From Roseivivax lentus (lineage in GTDB: Bacteria > Pseudomonadota > Alphaproteobacteria > Rhodobacterales > Rhodobacteraceae): a stretch of 64,000 nucleotides of DNA. Each line of letters starts with the position of its first letter. The first letter of the stretch is position 1. The stretch spans positions 186,001 through 250,000 of the forward strand of contig NZ_FTOQ01000003.1 of assembly GCF_900156805.1 (NCBI RefSeq), in the 5' to 3' direction. The notes beneath the pieces were generated by a model. It did no database searches, was not told the origin of the DNA, and saw only the letters and a program-made list of their open reading frames with translations. The translations under genes and the position numbers were made by a program. Below, one piece after another: positions 9,072 to 16,908 of the stretch.

Positions 9072-9085
9072 TTGATCGAAATCAA
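9072..9085. promoter_or_regulatory. FNR/FnrL box upstream of hemA
   Basis: TTGATCGAAATCAA is an exact TTGAT-N4-ATCAA FNR-type palindrome, 119 bases upstream of the hemA start. In Rhodobacter, FnrL activates hemA at low oxygen through a box of this consensus, so oxygen control of haem or bacteriochlorophyll precursor supply is likely here too. The rest of the 390-base region between 8814 and 9204 holds no gene that I can support. Confidence 0.75.
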
Positions 9086-9204
9086 GGAAGCCTTATCGCT
9101 TCGGTGGCTTACAGGTTGCCAGGCCGGTATGAACCGGATAGGTATTCCAAAAGTTGAATATGGACCGGAAACGCGGCCACACTGAGAAGATGGAGGGAAC
9201 CACC

Positions 9205-10428
9205 GTGGATTACACGGCGCAACTGACGCAAGCGATCGACCGCCTTCACGAAGAAGGCCGGTATCGCACCTTCATCGACATCGAACGGCGGCAGGGCAAT
9301 TTCCCGCACGCGACTTGGACCAGGCCCGACGGTAAAGAGGTTCCGATCACCGTCTGGTGCGGCAACGATTATCTCGGCATGGGTCAGCACCCGGCGGTTC
9401 TGGCCGCGATGCACGAGGCGCTGGACGCCACCGGCGCGGGCTCGGGCGGGACGCGCAACATCTCGGGCACGACGGTCTACCACAAGCGGCTCGAGGCGGA
9501 GCTCGCCGATCTGCACGGCAAGGAAGCGGCGCTTCTGTTCACATCGGCCTATATCGCCAATGACGCGACGCTCTCGACGCTGCCGAAGCTCTTTCCGGGG
9601 CTCATCATCTATTCCGACGCGCTGAACCACGCCTCGATGATCGAGGGTGTGCGCCGCAATGGCGGGTCGAAGCGCATCTTCCGGCACAACGACGTGGCCC
9701 ATCTGCGCGAATTGCTGGAGGCGGACGATCCCGCGGCCCCGAAACTCATCGCCTTTGAATCGATCTATTCGATGGACGGCGATTTCGGCCCGATCGAGGC
9801 GATCTGCGATCTCGCGGACGAATTCAACGCGCTGACCTATATCGACGAGGTGCACGCGGTGGGCATGTACGGCCCGCGCGGAGCAGGGGTGGCCGAGCGC
9901 GACCGCCTGATGCACCGGCTCGACATCATCAACGGCACGCTGGCCAAGGCCTATGGCGTGATGGGCGGCTATATCGCGGCCTCGGCGAAGATGTGCGACG
10001 CGATCCGTTCCTACGCGCCGGGCTTCATCTTCACCACGTCGCTGCCGCCCGCCGTGGCGGCCGGGGCCGCGGCCTCGGTGGCGCATCTCAAACGCGACCA
10101 GGCGCGGCGCGACCTGCACCAGACGCAGGCGCGGATCCTCAAGACGCGGCTCAAGGGCATGGGCCTGCCGATCATCGACCATGGCAGCCATATCGTGCCG
10201 GTCATCGTCGGCGATCCGGTGCATACGAAGAAGCTGTCGGACATGCTGCTCGAGGGCTACGGCATCTACGTGCAGCCGATCAACTTCCCCACCGTGCCCC
10301 GCGGGACGGAGCGTCTGCGCTTCACCCCGTCGCCGGTCCACGGCCCCGACGAGATGGACAAGCTGGTGCGCGCAATGGATGAGTTGTGGTCGCATTGTGC
10401 GCTAAATCGCGCCGAGTTAAGCGCGTAG
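9205..10428 (+). CDS. hemA: 5-aminolevulinate synthase
   Basis: A 407-residue PLP enzyme that condenses glycine with succinyl-CoA to 5-aminolevulinate, the first step of the alphaproteobacterial C4 tetrapyrrole pathway. Near-identical segments to Rhodobacter HemA run throughout ([65 protein letters not shown]). I placed the start at the GTG at 9205, not at the ATG at 9154: GGAGGG lies eight bases before the GTG, and this start puts the PLP lysine (TLAKAYG) at position 248, the number known for R. capsulatus ALAS. An FNR box lies upstream. Confidence 0.97.
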   Translation: MDYTAQLTQAIDRLHEEGRYRTFIDIERRQGNFPHATWTRPDGKEVPITVWCGNDYLGMGQHPAVLAAMHEALDATGAGSGGTRNISGTTVYHKRLEAELADLHGKEAALLFTSAYIANDATLSTLPKLFPGLIIYSDALNHASMIEGVRRNGGSKRIFRHNDVAHLRELLEADDPAAPKLIAFESIYSMDGDFGPIEAICDLADEFNALTYIDEVHAVGMYGPRGAGVAERDRLMHRLDIINGTLAKAYGVMGGYIAASAKMCDAIRSYAPGFIFTTSLPPAVAAGAAASVAHLKRDQARRDLHQTQARILKTRLKGMGLPIIDHGSHIVPVIVGDPVHTKKLSDMLLEGYGIYVQPINFPTVPRGTERLRFTPSPVHGPDEMDKLVRAMDELWSHCALNRAELSA

Positions 10429-10436
10429 TCGCTTAA
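10417..10436 (+). other. Stem-loop across the hemA stop codon
   Basis: TTAAGCG and CGCTTAA form a 7-base-pair stem with a 6-base loop that contains the hemA stop codon. It is followed by a mildly T-rich stretch. It could slow 3' exonucleases or act as a weak terminator; neither is certain. Confidence 0.3.
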
Positions 10437-10462
10437 TTACTTCGATTCCCGTTGCGATGTGG

Positions 10463-10547
10463 TACTGTTCCCGTAATTAACGAGCGGCACGAATCGAATG
10501 TGCCGCCCCCGGGGGCAGACGAAGGGGCGCGTGTAATGGGAACAGTA
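10463..10547 (+). promoter_or_regulatory. Structured leader before the RodZ-like gene
   Basis: TACTGTTCCC (10463-10472) and GGGAACAGTA (10538-10547) are perfect 10-base inverted repeats. Inside them GCGGCAC (10484-10490) and GTGCCGC (10500-10506) form a perfect 7-base-pair hairpin. The right outer arm ends 11 bases before the ATG at 10559, so the closed form would cover the ribosome-binding region. An alternative reading is a pair of protein-binding half-sites. Confidence 0.4.
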
Positions 10548-10558
10548 GGGCAGACGCC

Positions 10559-11845
10559 ATGATCGGGCGCAAATCCCGCGAGCCGGAAGAAGATGCCGTC
10601 GTCGGACCCCAGGGGTACGACGATTACGAGGTGCGCCTTGGTGACGTCATGCGCGGCGAACGTGCGACGATGGGCAAATCCCTGCTCGATGTAGAGCGCG
10701 AGATCCGCATCAAGGCGAACTACATCGCCGCCATCGAAAACTGCGATCCCACCGCCTTCGACACGCCCGGCTTCATCGCCGGCTACGTGCGTTCCTATTC
10801 GCGTTATCTCAATCTCGACCCGGACGAAGCCTTCGCGCAGTTCTGCGCCGAATCGGGATTCGCCACGGCGCATGGCATGTCCGAAGCCGCCTCCATCGTG
10901 AAGCGCAAGGACCCGGTCATCGCATCGCCCGCGCGCGATCCCTTCGCCGAGCCGCGGATTTCCTTCGCGCCCGCGGGCGACGGTTTCTTCGCCCGGATGG
11001 AGCCTGCGGCCATCGGCTCCTCGCTCGTGCTGCTCGCGCTTGTGGCGGGCATCGGCTACGGCGGCTATTCGGTGCTGCAGGAAGTGCAGCGCGTGCGCCT
11101 CGCGCCGGTCGACCAGACGCCCGTGGTGCTGACCGATCTCGATCCCGTGGATGTTGCCACCGCGGCACCCTCGGAAGGCACCGATGCCGGGGCCGGGCCG
11201 TTCTCGCCGCCGAGCCCCGAGGCGCTCGACCGCCTGTACCGTCCCGAAGCGCTCGACGTTCCTGTGCTGATCGCACGCGATGCGCCGATCTCCACGCTCG
11301 ATCCCGCAAGCGTCGGCGCCTTCGCCGATGCCGGATCGCGCCGTCTGCCGGACCGTCCGGGCACCGAGGCGCCGCGCGACTTCGACGGCTTCGCGGGCAC
11401 CGCGATGGCCGACGCGGCCACCGACGGCATCGACGGCGCGCTGGCCCAGGCCCTCGGGCAGCCCGCGCCGAACACGCCGCAGGTCCTCGAGGCCGCCGGT
11501 CCGGGTGTGACCATGATCGCCGTGCGTCCCGCCTGGGTGCGCGTGCGCGCCGCTGACGGATCGGTCATCTTCGAGGCGATCATGAATGCGGGCGACACCT
11601 ACGAGGTGCCCCGCACCGAAGAGCCGCCGAGCCTGCGCATCGGCGAGTCGGGCGCGGTCTATTTCGCCATGAACGGCCAGACCTACGGGCCGGTCGGGCC
11701 GCGCGGCTCCGTGACCTCGAACCTCGCGCTGTCGGTCGACAACCTGACCCAGACCTACAGCGTCGCCGAGGTGCAGCAGGATGCTGACCTCGCGCGGGTC
11801 GTGGCGGAGCTGAACGTGACCTCGGACGCCGCCGCTACCGAGTGA
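10559..11845 (+). CDS. RodZ-like protein (HTH_25, membrane helix, DUF4115)
   Basis: A 428-residue single-pass membrane protein. Residues about 22-98 form the RodZ-type helix-turn-helix (LGDVMRGERATMGKSLLDVE, IKANYIAAIENCD, TPGFIAGYVRSYSRYL), 152-172 are a membrane helix (IGSSLVLLALVAGIGYGGY), then a Pro/Ala/Asp-rich periplasmic linker of about 160 residues, and a C-terminal DUF4115 beta domain (residues about 335-405). RodZ links MreB filaments to the cell envelope. The gene lies between hemA and ispG, the usual neighbour in Rhodobacterales. The upstream region can fold (see 10463-10547). Confidence 0.85.
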   Translation: MIGRKSREPEEDAVVGPQGYDDYEVRLGDVMRGERATMGKSLLDVEREIRIKANYIAAIENCDPTAFDTPGFIAGYVRSYSRYLNLDPDEAFAQFCAESGFATAHGMSEAASIVKRKDPVIASPARDPFAEPRISFAPAGDGFFARMEPAAIGSSLVLLALVAGIGYGGYSVLQEVQRVRLAPVDQTPVVLTDLDPVDVATAAPSEGTDAGAGPFSPPSPEALDRLYRPEALDVPVLIARDAPISTLDPASVGAFADAGSRRLPDRPGTEAPRDFDGFAGTAMADAATDGIDGALAQALGQPAPNTPQVLEAAGPGVTMIAVRPAWVRVRAADGSVIFEAIMNAGDTYEVPRTEEPPSLRIGESGAVYFAMNGQTYGPVGPRGSVTSNLALSVDNLTQTYSVAEVQQDADLARVVAELNVTSDAAATE

Positions 11846-11943
11846 CGCCCTTTCGCAGCCGATGCTTGCAAGCGCCCCCCGCCGCGAATAGCTAAGGGGA
11901 AACGGCGCGCATCTGTCCCGCGCCCAGACGAAAGGAGCAGGCG

Positions 11944-13080
11944 ATGAGCCTCAACCACGTCCGCCCCTGGCGCAACATCTACCGCCGCAAGAGCCGCCAG
12001 ATCATGGTGGGGTCCGTGCCCGTGGGGGGCGATGCGCCGATCACGGTGCAGACGATGACCAACACCGCGACCACCGATGCGCGGGCGACCATCGCGCAGA
12101 TCGTCGCCGCCGCCGAAGCCGGTGCCGACATCGTACGCGTTTCGGTCCCCGACGAGGCCTCGGCCAAGGCGCTGAAGGAAATCGTGCGCGAAAGCCCGGT
12201 GCCGATCGTCGCCGACATCCATTTCCACTACAAACGCGGCATCGAGGCCGCCGAGGCGGGCGCCGCCTGCCTGCGCATCAATCCCGGCAATATCGGCAGC
12301 CAGGACCGTGTGCGCGAGGTCATCCGCGCCGCGCGCGACCACAATTGCTCGATCCGGATCGGGGTGAATGCGGGCTCCCTCGAAAAGCACCTGCTCGAGA
12401 AATACGGCGAGCCGTGCCCCGACGCCATGGTCGAGAGCGGTCTCGACCACATCAAGATCCTGCAGGACAACGATTTTCACGAGTTCAAGATCTCCTGCAA
12501 GGCCTCGGACGTGTTCATGGCCGCCGCCGCCTACCAGCAACTGGCCGAACAGACCGACGCGCCCATCCATCTCGGCATCACCGAGGCGGGCGGCCTGACC
12601 TCGGGCACGATCAAGTCCGCCATCGGCCTCGGCAACCTTCTGTGGATGGGGATCGGCGACACGATCCGCGTCTCGCTCTCGGCCGACCCGGTCGAGGAGG
12701 TGAAGGTCGGCTACGAGATCCTGAAAAGCCTGGGCCTGCGCCATCGCGGCGTGAACATCATCTCGTGTCCCTCCTGCGCGCGGCAGGGTTTCGACGTCAT
12801 CAAGACCGTGGAGACGCTGGAAGACCGGCTTGCCCATATCAAGACGCCGATGAGCCTGTCGATCATCGGCTGCGTGGTGAACGGGCCGGGCGAGGCGCTG
12901 ATGACCGATGTGGGCTTCACCGGCGGCGGGGCAGGGTCGGGCATGGTCTACCTGGCGGGCAAGGCCAGCCACAAGATGTCCAACGACCAGATGGTCGAAC
13001 ACATCGTTGAAGAGGTCGAGAAACGCGCCGCCGAGATCGAGGCGGGCGAGGCGGAGCGCCCGACCGAAGCCGCGGAATAA
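11944..13080 (+). CDS. ispG: 4-hydroxy-3-methylbut-2-enyl diphosphate synthase (IspG/GcpE)
   Basis: A 378-residue iron-sulfur enzyme of the MEP isoprenoid pathway that converts MEcPP to HMBPP. The TIM-barrel start ([23 protein letters not shown]) and the 4Fe-4S ligands ([10 protein letters not shown] and [12 protein letters not shown]) are clear. Length fits the bacterial short form. The ATG follows GAAAGGAGCAGGCG. It lies 98 bases after the RodZ-like gene on the same strand and is convergent with the LuxR-type gene. Confidence 0.97.
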   Translation: MSLNHVRPWRNIYRRKSRQIMVGSVPVGGDAPITVQTMTNTATTDARATIAQIVAAAEAGADIVRVSVPDEASAKALKEIVRESPVPIVADIHFHYKRGIEAAEAGAACLRINPGNIGSQDRVREVIRAARDHNCSIRIGVNAGSLEKHLLEKYGEPCPDAMVESGLDHIKILQDNDFHEFKISCKASDVFMAAAAYQQLAEQTDAPIHLGITEAGGLTSGTIKSAIGLGNLLWMGIGDTIRVSLSADPVEEVKVGYEILKSLGLRHRGVNIISCPSCARQGFDVIKTVETLEDRLAHIKTPMSLSIIGCVVNGPGEALMTDVGFTGGGAGSGMVYLAGKASHKMSNDQMVEHIVEEVEKRAAEIEAGEAERPTEAAE

Positions 13081-13099
13081 GCGCCGCCGGGCTGCCGCG

Positions 13100-13615
13100 T
13101 CAGGCGCGCTCCGCGCCTCCGTCGAGAAGGCTGTCGATCAGGACGCTCAGCAATTCGCCGCGATTGCGGGTGCCGGATTTCCGGTAGATGGCGTTCAGAT
13201 GCGCCTTCACCGTGCCCTCGGCGCAATCCCGGACGCGGGCGATCTCGGCGATATCCAAGCCCTTGACGAGGAAGGTCGCCACGTCGTTCTCGGCGGGCGA
13301 CAGCTTCCAGCTTTCGAAATGAGCGTCGATCACCTCGTGCACGGCGGCATGGGCGATCTTGAGGTTCTGTTCCAGATGCGCCTTGCGCCGCAACAGGCTC
13401 ATCAGGAAGCGCGCCTCGATGACGATGGCGCCCAGAAGGCTGAGCGTGGCCACCGCCTCGATGCCGAGGTGATAGGGCCAGCTGCCCAGCGCCGGATTCG
13501 CCCGGAAATCCGCGACCACGTCGCCGATGAAGAAGGCGGCACAGACCAGCTGCACCGCCATCAGCAGGGCGAGGCCCGCCGGGATTCTGGTATCGGTTTC
13601 AATGCGCAATGCCAT
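13100..13615 (-). CDS. Membrane-anchored LuxR-type DNA-binding protein
   Basis: A 171-residue protein with two hydrophobic segments at the N-terminus (residues about 12-32 and 48-68: GLALLMAVQLVCAAFFIGDVV and GIEAVATLSLLGAIVIEA in pieces), a coiled-coil-like linker (RRKAHLEQNLKIAHAAVHEVID), and a C-terminal LuxR/GerE helix-turn-helix (LSPAENDVATFLVKGLDIAEIA, AEGTVKAHLNAIYRKSG in pieces). There is no receiver or autoinducer domain. It is the last gene after the PepSY and cytochrome b561 genes, only 12 bases from the latter. A membrane-sensing regulator is inferred. Confidence 0.75.
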   Translation of the reverse strand: MALRIETDTRIPAGLALLMAVQLVCAAFFIGDVVADFRANPALGSWPYHLGIEAVATLSLLGAIVIEARFLMSLLRRKAHLEQNLKIAHAAVHEVIDAHFESWKLSPAENDVATFLVKGLDIAEIARVRDCAEGTVKAHLNAIYRKSGTRNRGELLSVLIDSLLDGGAERA

Positions 13616-13627
13616 GTCGCCAAAACT

Positions 13628-14152
13628 CTAGCGCGGCGGGATTTCCTTGTAACCCCGTACCATCGCACGCGGCAGGTTCACGCCCGTGCGGTGGCTCTCG
13701 TAAAGCACCGCCGCGATATGCAGCACGACCGACACTTCCGCCCAGGCCACCGCGACCTCGTGCAGCTCTTCGGGCCATTCCTGCCCCCAGAACATGTCCG
13801 TCGTCATGAGGTGGCCCGACAGGCCGATCGCCAGCAGCGCGGCAAGCAGGTTGTAGATCATCAGCGCGCCCAGCGGCGTGTGGCCCAGATGCACGCGTTT
13901 GCGGCCCGTGGCGATGTCCGTCAGCTGCCCGACGGCGCCCGACAGGCTGGGCGGGAAGCTTGCGAAACGGGCATATCCGGGACCGACGAAGCCCCAGAGG
14001 ATGCGCAGCAGCACCAGCCCCATGACGGTGTACCCGACCCATTCGTGCAGCGCGCTGTCATCGTCGATCACCAGCGCATTGGCCCCGAAGGTCAGCACCA
14101 GCGACCAGTGGAAAAGGCGGACCACGGGGCCCCAGACCTTGACGCGTTCCAT
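13628..14152 (-). CDS. Cytochrome b561-family protein
   Basis: A 174-residue, four-helix di-haem b-type cytochrome. Haem-ligand His candidates are in VVRLFHWSLVLTF, LHEWVGYTVMG, LGHTPLGALMIYNL and VVLHIAAVLYESHR, which is the normal pattern. Start chosen at MERVKVW (14152), not 19 codons earlier. It lies 64 bases downstream of a PepSY-type gene and 12 bases upstream of the LuxR-type gene on the same strand. Such cytochromes shuttle electrons between the quinone pool and periplasmic partners; the partner here may be a cytochrome c encoded elsewhere. Confidence 0.85.
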   Translation of the reverse strand: MERVKVWGPVVRLFHWSLVLTFGANALVIDDDSALHEWVGYTVMGLVLLRILWGFVGPGYARFASFPPSLSGAVGQLTDIATGRKRVHLGHTPLGALMIYNLLAALLAIGLSGHLMTTDMFWGQEWPEELHEVAVAWAEVSVVLHIAAVLYESHRTGVNLPRAMVRGYKEIPPR

Positions 14153-14216
14153 GTTCTCTCTCCGGCTGTGTGGGATGGCGGGGCGGCAGGACGCCGCCCG
14201 CGCAGGCATATCGGGC

Positions 14217-14471
14217 TCAATCGTCCCGTTCGGTCCGCACGACCTCGAACGCCGCGTTCAGAAAGACCTCCAATTTAGCCCCGTCCTTGCGGGCATAGGC
14301 CTCGTAGAGCCCGTCTTCGATCTTGGTCTTGCCGACCTCGTAGCCCTGTTCCGTCAGGGTCTGGCGAATGCGGGCCTTGCTCTCGTCGGTCAGATCGACG
14401 GTGTCGCTGGCATGGGCCGCGCCGGAGAGCGTGCCGACGAGCAGCATGGATATCAGGAGTGTCTTCAGCAT
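14217..14471 (-). CDS. PepSY-domain-like small periplasmic protein
   Basis: An 84-residue protein. A signal peptide (MLKTLLISMLLVGTLSGAAHA) is followed by a short domain with the PepSY pattern (IRQTLTEQGYEVGKTKIEDG, then YEAYARKDGAKLEVFLNA, read in pieces). Small PepSY proteins commonly accompany cytochrome b561 genes in proteobacteria. Start placed at the Met before the signal peptide. The 178 bases upstream (14472-14649) contain GC-rich inverted sequence but no gene that I can support. Confidence 0.75.
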   Translation of the reverse strand: MLKTLLISMLLVGTLSGAAHASDTVDLTDESKARIRQTLTEQGYEVGKTKIEDGLYEAYARKDGAKLEVFLNAAFEVVRTERDD

Positions 14472-14649
14472 GGGATGGTTCCTTGGCTTGGGTGATCTCA
14501 GACGGATGGCGCTGGGGCCATCGCCGGGATCACTTGGCCCGGGAACGGTCGGTTTTGGAATTGAACCGGAGTTGCAGAACATGCGCGCCTGCCCCGGGGC
14601 GGGGCGCGCTATAACTGCGGTTTAGGGGGGCGGGGCGCGTGCCCGTCCC

Positions 14650-15429
14650 TCAGTCGGCGAGCTTGGTGACGTGCACGCTCTGCCGCAGAAGGGTCGCGGG
14701 GCCGTAGCTGGTCAGAAACGCCACGTCCGTCGCGTCGCGGCCCACGCAGATTCGCGCGATCTCGTCCGGGGCGCACATGCCGGTCGGGTCAATGATGTGC
14801 CAGCGCCCCTCGAGCCAGACCTCCGCCACCAGGTGGAAATCCTGCGGGCTCACGCCGAGCCCGTAGCAACTGGCGACCCGCGCCGGGATCGTGCCCGCGC
14901 GCGCCAGCGTGACCAGCATATGCGCGAAATCACGGCAGACGCCCTGGCGCGTGACGAAGGTCTCCAGCGCCGAGGTCTCGGGCCCCGATGTCCCCGGCAC
15001 GTAGGAGAAGTTGCGCCGCACGAATTTCTCGAGCTCCACCGCCAGCGCCCCGCCGGTCAGCCCGGGAAAGGCCGTGGCGATGTAGGACAGGAACTTGTCG
15101 GACGGGCAGAACCGCGACGGCAGCAGGTACTTGACCACGTCCCGCGGCAGGTCGGCGGGGCTGTCGGCCGACAGCGCGCCGATATCGTGCACCTCGCGCT
15201 GGATCCGCACCTCGGTGGTGTAGTCGAGCGTCAGCGCATCGGCTTCGTGGAACCACAGGCGCAGGCCGATCTCGTCCTCCGCGGTCGTGACCTGGGTCTC
15301 CGCGCCATGGGCGTTGAGATGTTCGTTGCGCACCGCCTGGTCGGGCAGGGCGGCGGCGTTGATCTGCACCAGGCAATCGGTGGGCGCCGCCAGGGCGTAA
15401 TCGAGCGTGGCGTCGATCTTGAGGATCAT
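14650..15429 (-). CDS. Transglutaminase-like protein
   Basis: A 259-residue protein with an N-terminal beta-sandwich (bacterial transglutaminase N region, residues about 1-100) and a transglutaminase/protease core with Cys in RQGVCRDFAHM, His in DFHLVAEVWLEG and Asp in HIIDPTGM. No signal peptide. The frame runs on upstream inside other genes; the ATG at 15429 is the sensible start. Members often occur with alpha-E and circularly permuted ATP-grasp genes, which are not seen here. Cross-linking or peptidase activity is unknown. Confidence 0.85.
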   Translation of the reverse strand: MILKIDATLDYALAAPTDCLVQINAAALPDQAVRNEHLNAHGAETQVTTAEDEIGLRLWFHEADALTLDYTTEVRIQREVHDIGALSADSPADLPRDVVKYLLPSRFCPSDKFLSYIATAFPGLTGGALAVELEKFVRRNFSYVPGTSGPETSALETFVTRQGVCRDFAHMLVTLARAGTIPARVASCYGLGVSPQDFHLVAEVWLEGRWHIIDPTGMCAPDEIARICVGRDATDVAFLTSYGPATLLRQSVHVTKLAD

Positions 15430-15476
15430 GAAAGCTCCGGGAAGGCGTCTGGCTGAAGGGCGATGCCGGGGCGCGG

Positions 15477-16040
15477 TTAACGGTCGAGGTACCGGGTCAA
15501 CACGAAGGCGGGCACATGGCCGCGCACCATCATCTCCGGCAGCACGTAGGACGGCAGGGCATCCAGCGTCAAGCGTTCCATGAGGGCACGGCCCCGGGCG
15601 CTGTCGGCATCGATGACGCGGGCGGTCTCGCCGCGCTCGGCCAGCAGCGCCGCAAGCTCGGTTTCGGCCCGGGCGCATTCGGCGCAATCCGCGCCGGTGA
15701 AGAGGGCCAGCGCGACCGTGTCGCGGCCTGTGCCGTCTGGCGCGCCGGGCTGCGCGCCGATGAGGGGCCAACCGGGCCCGAAAAGGTGCGGTGCCGCCGC
15801 CGCGATGCGGGCAAGGTCGGTGTCGCGGGCATCGCGGTAGATATCCGCGCCCGACGGGGCCGTGGGGCGCAGCGCGCGTTCGAGGATTTCGGGATTGGCG
15901 GTCAGCACTGCGCGCAGCTCCTCCGCCAGGGCCGCGCGTGCGACCTCCGTGTCGAAAAGCGTGTCGGAAAGCGGCGCGCCGAAGACGGGTGCGGCGGCCG
16001 GAAGGGCCGCCGCGAGCAGGCAGGCGATGGTCCGTCTCAC
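15477..16040 (-). CDS. Secreted thioredoxin-fold protein (DsbA-related, CAEC site)
   Basis: A 187-residue protein with a signal peptide (RRTIACLLAAALPAAAPVFG) and a C-terminal thioredoxin fold with active site GADCAECARAE. Its C-terminus (PEMMVRGHVPAFVLTRYLDR) resembles the end of DsbA-type proteins. It starts with a GTG whose last two bases lie in the stop of the upstream dsbA-like gene (GTGA overlap), so it is translationally coupled to it. The central region is shorter and more divergent than DsbA. It may be a dedicated redox partner or a decaying paralogue. Confidence 0.7.
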   Translation of the reverse strand: MRRTIACLLAAALPAAAPVFGAPLSDTLFDTEVARAALAEELRAVLTANPEILERALRPTAPSGADIYRDARDTDLARIAAAAPHLFGPGWPLIGAQPGAPDGTGRDTVALALFTGADCAECARAETELAALLAERGETARVIDADSARGRALMERLTLDALPSYVLPEMMVRGHVPAFVLTRYLDR

Positions 16041-16795
16041 CCGTCGCTGCGTTCCGCCGAGACGATATCGCGCATCTCGTCGAGCGTGACGTAGCCGCGC
16101 ACCAGCGCATCGCCCATCACGAAGGTCGGGGTGCCGCGGATCTGCAGCGTTTCGGCCAGCGCGCGGGTCTCGGCGATCTGGCGGGTGACGCTGTCGGAAT
16201 TCATCTCGGCGAGGATCGCGTCGCCGTCCAGCAGGAATTCCTCCGCGATGCGCCGCAGCACGGGCTCGGTGGGCTCGCCCGACAGCGCCATCAGCGTGTC
16301 GTGCACCTGCTTGTAGGCCTCGTCGCCCGCGACCCGCTGGGTGGCGATGGCGAAACGCGACATGGTCATCGAGGCCTCGCCGAGGATCGGGAATTCCTTG
16401 ATGACGAAGCGGATATTGCCGTCGCTTGCCACGAGTTCCTCGACCTCGGGCGCGGCCCGGCGGCAATAGCCGCAGCGGTAATCCATGAACTCGACCACCG
16501 TGATGTCGCCCTCGGGATTGCCGCCGACCCAGGAGACCCCGTCATTCTTGATCGCCGCGGCATTGGCGGTCACGGCCTGTTCGGCGGCGGCCTCGGCTTC
16601 GGCGGCCTGGCGCGCCTCGAGCGCGTTCACGGCCTCGATGATGACCTGCGGGTTCTCCATCAGGTAATCGCGCAGCTCGGCGCGGAAGGCGTCGCGCTCG
16701 GCATCGCTCATGTCGGTGATGTCGAAGCCCTGCGCGTAGGCGCCGGTGGCTCCGGCGGTGACCAGCGCCAGGGCGGTCAGTGCGGATTTGAACAT
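16037..16795 (-). CDS. DsbA-family thiol:disulfide protein
   Basis: A 252-residue periplasmic protein. The signal peptide (MFKSALTALALVTAGATGAYA) is followed by an N-terminal helical DsbA_N/Scs-type oligomerisation segment (residues about 30-75, Ala/Glu-rich coiled coil) and a DsbA thioredoxin domain with active site CGYC (FMDYRCGYCRRAAPE) and cis-Pro loop RGTPTFVMGD. The N-terminal segment suggests a ScsC/DsbG-like multimeric enzyme rather than classical DsbA. It overlaps the next gene by four bases. Upstream lies a 10-base direct repeat (TGTCGGTGTC at 16821 and 16849). Confidence 0.87.
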   Translation of the reverse strand: MFKSALTALALVTAGATGAYAQGFDITDMSDAERDAFRAELRDYLMENPQVIIEAVNALEARQAAEAEAAAEQAVTANAAAIKNDGVSWVGGNPEGDITVVEFMDYRCGYCRRAAPEVEELVASDGNIRFVIKEFPILGEASMTMSRFAIATQRVAGDEAYKQVHDTLMALSGEPTEPVLRRIAEEFLLDGDAILAEMNSDSVTRQIAETRALAETLQIRGTPTFVMGDALVRGYVTLDEMRDIVSAERSDG

Positions 16796-16908
16796 GAAAA
16801 CTCCCTGTTTCCTTATTGTGTGTCGGTGTCTCGGTCCGTCGTCTGGTCTGTCGGTGTCGCCCGGGTGCGGCGGCGTCCGATCCGGGGCAGGGCGCCGCTT
16901 ACCGTCGC

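Noticed and set aside
9154-9204. ATG at 9154 as hemA start
   Set aside because: No ribosome site, 17 extra residues unlike HemA, and the GTG at 9205 has a good ribosome site and restores PLP Lys248.
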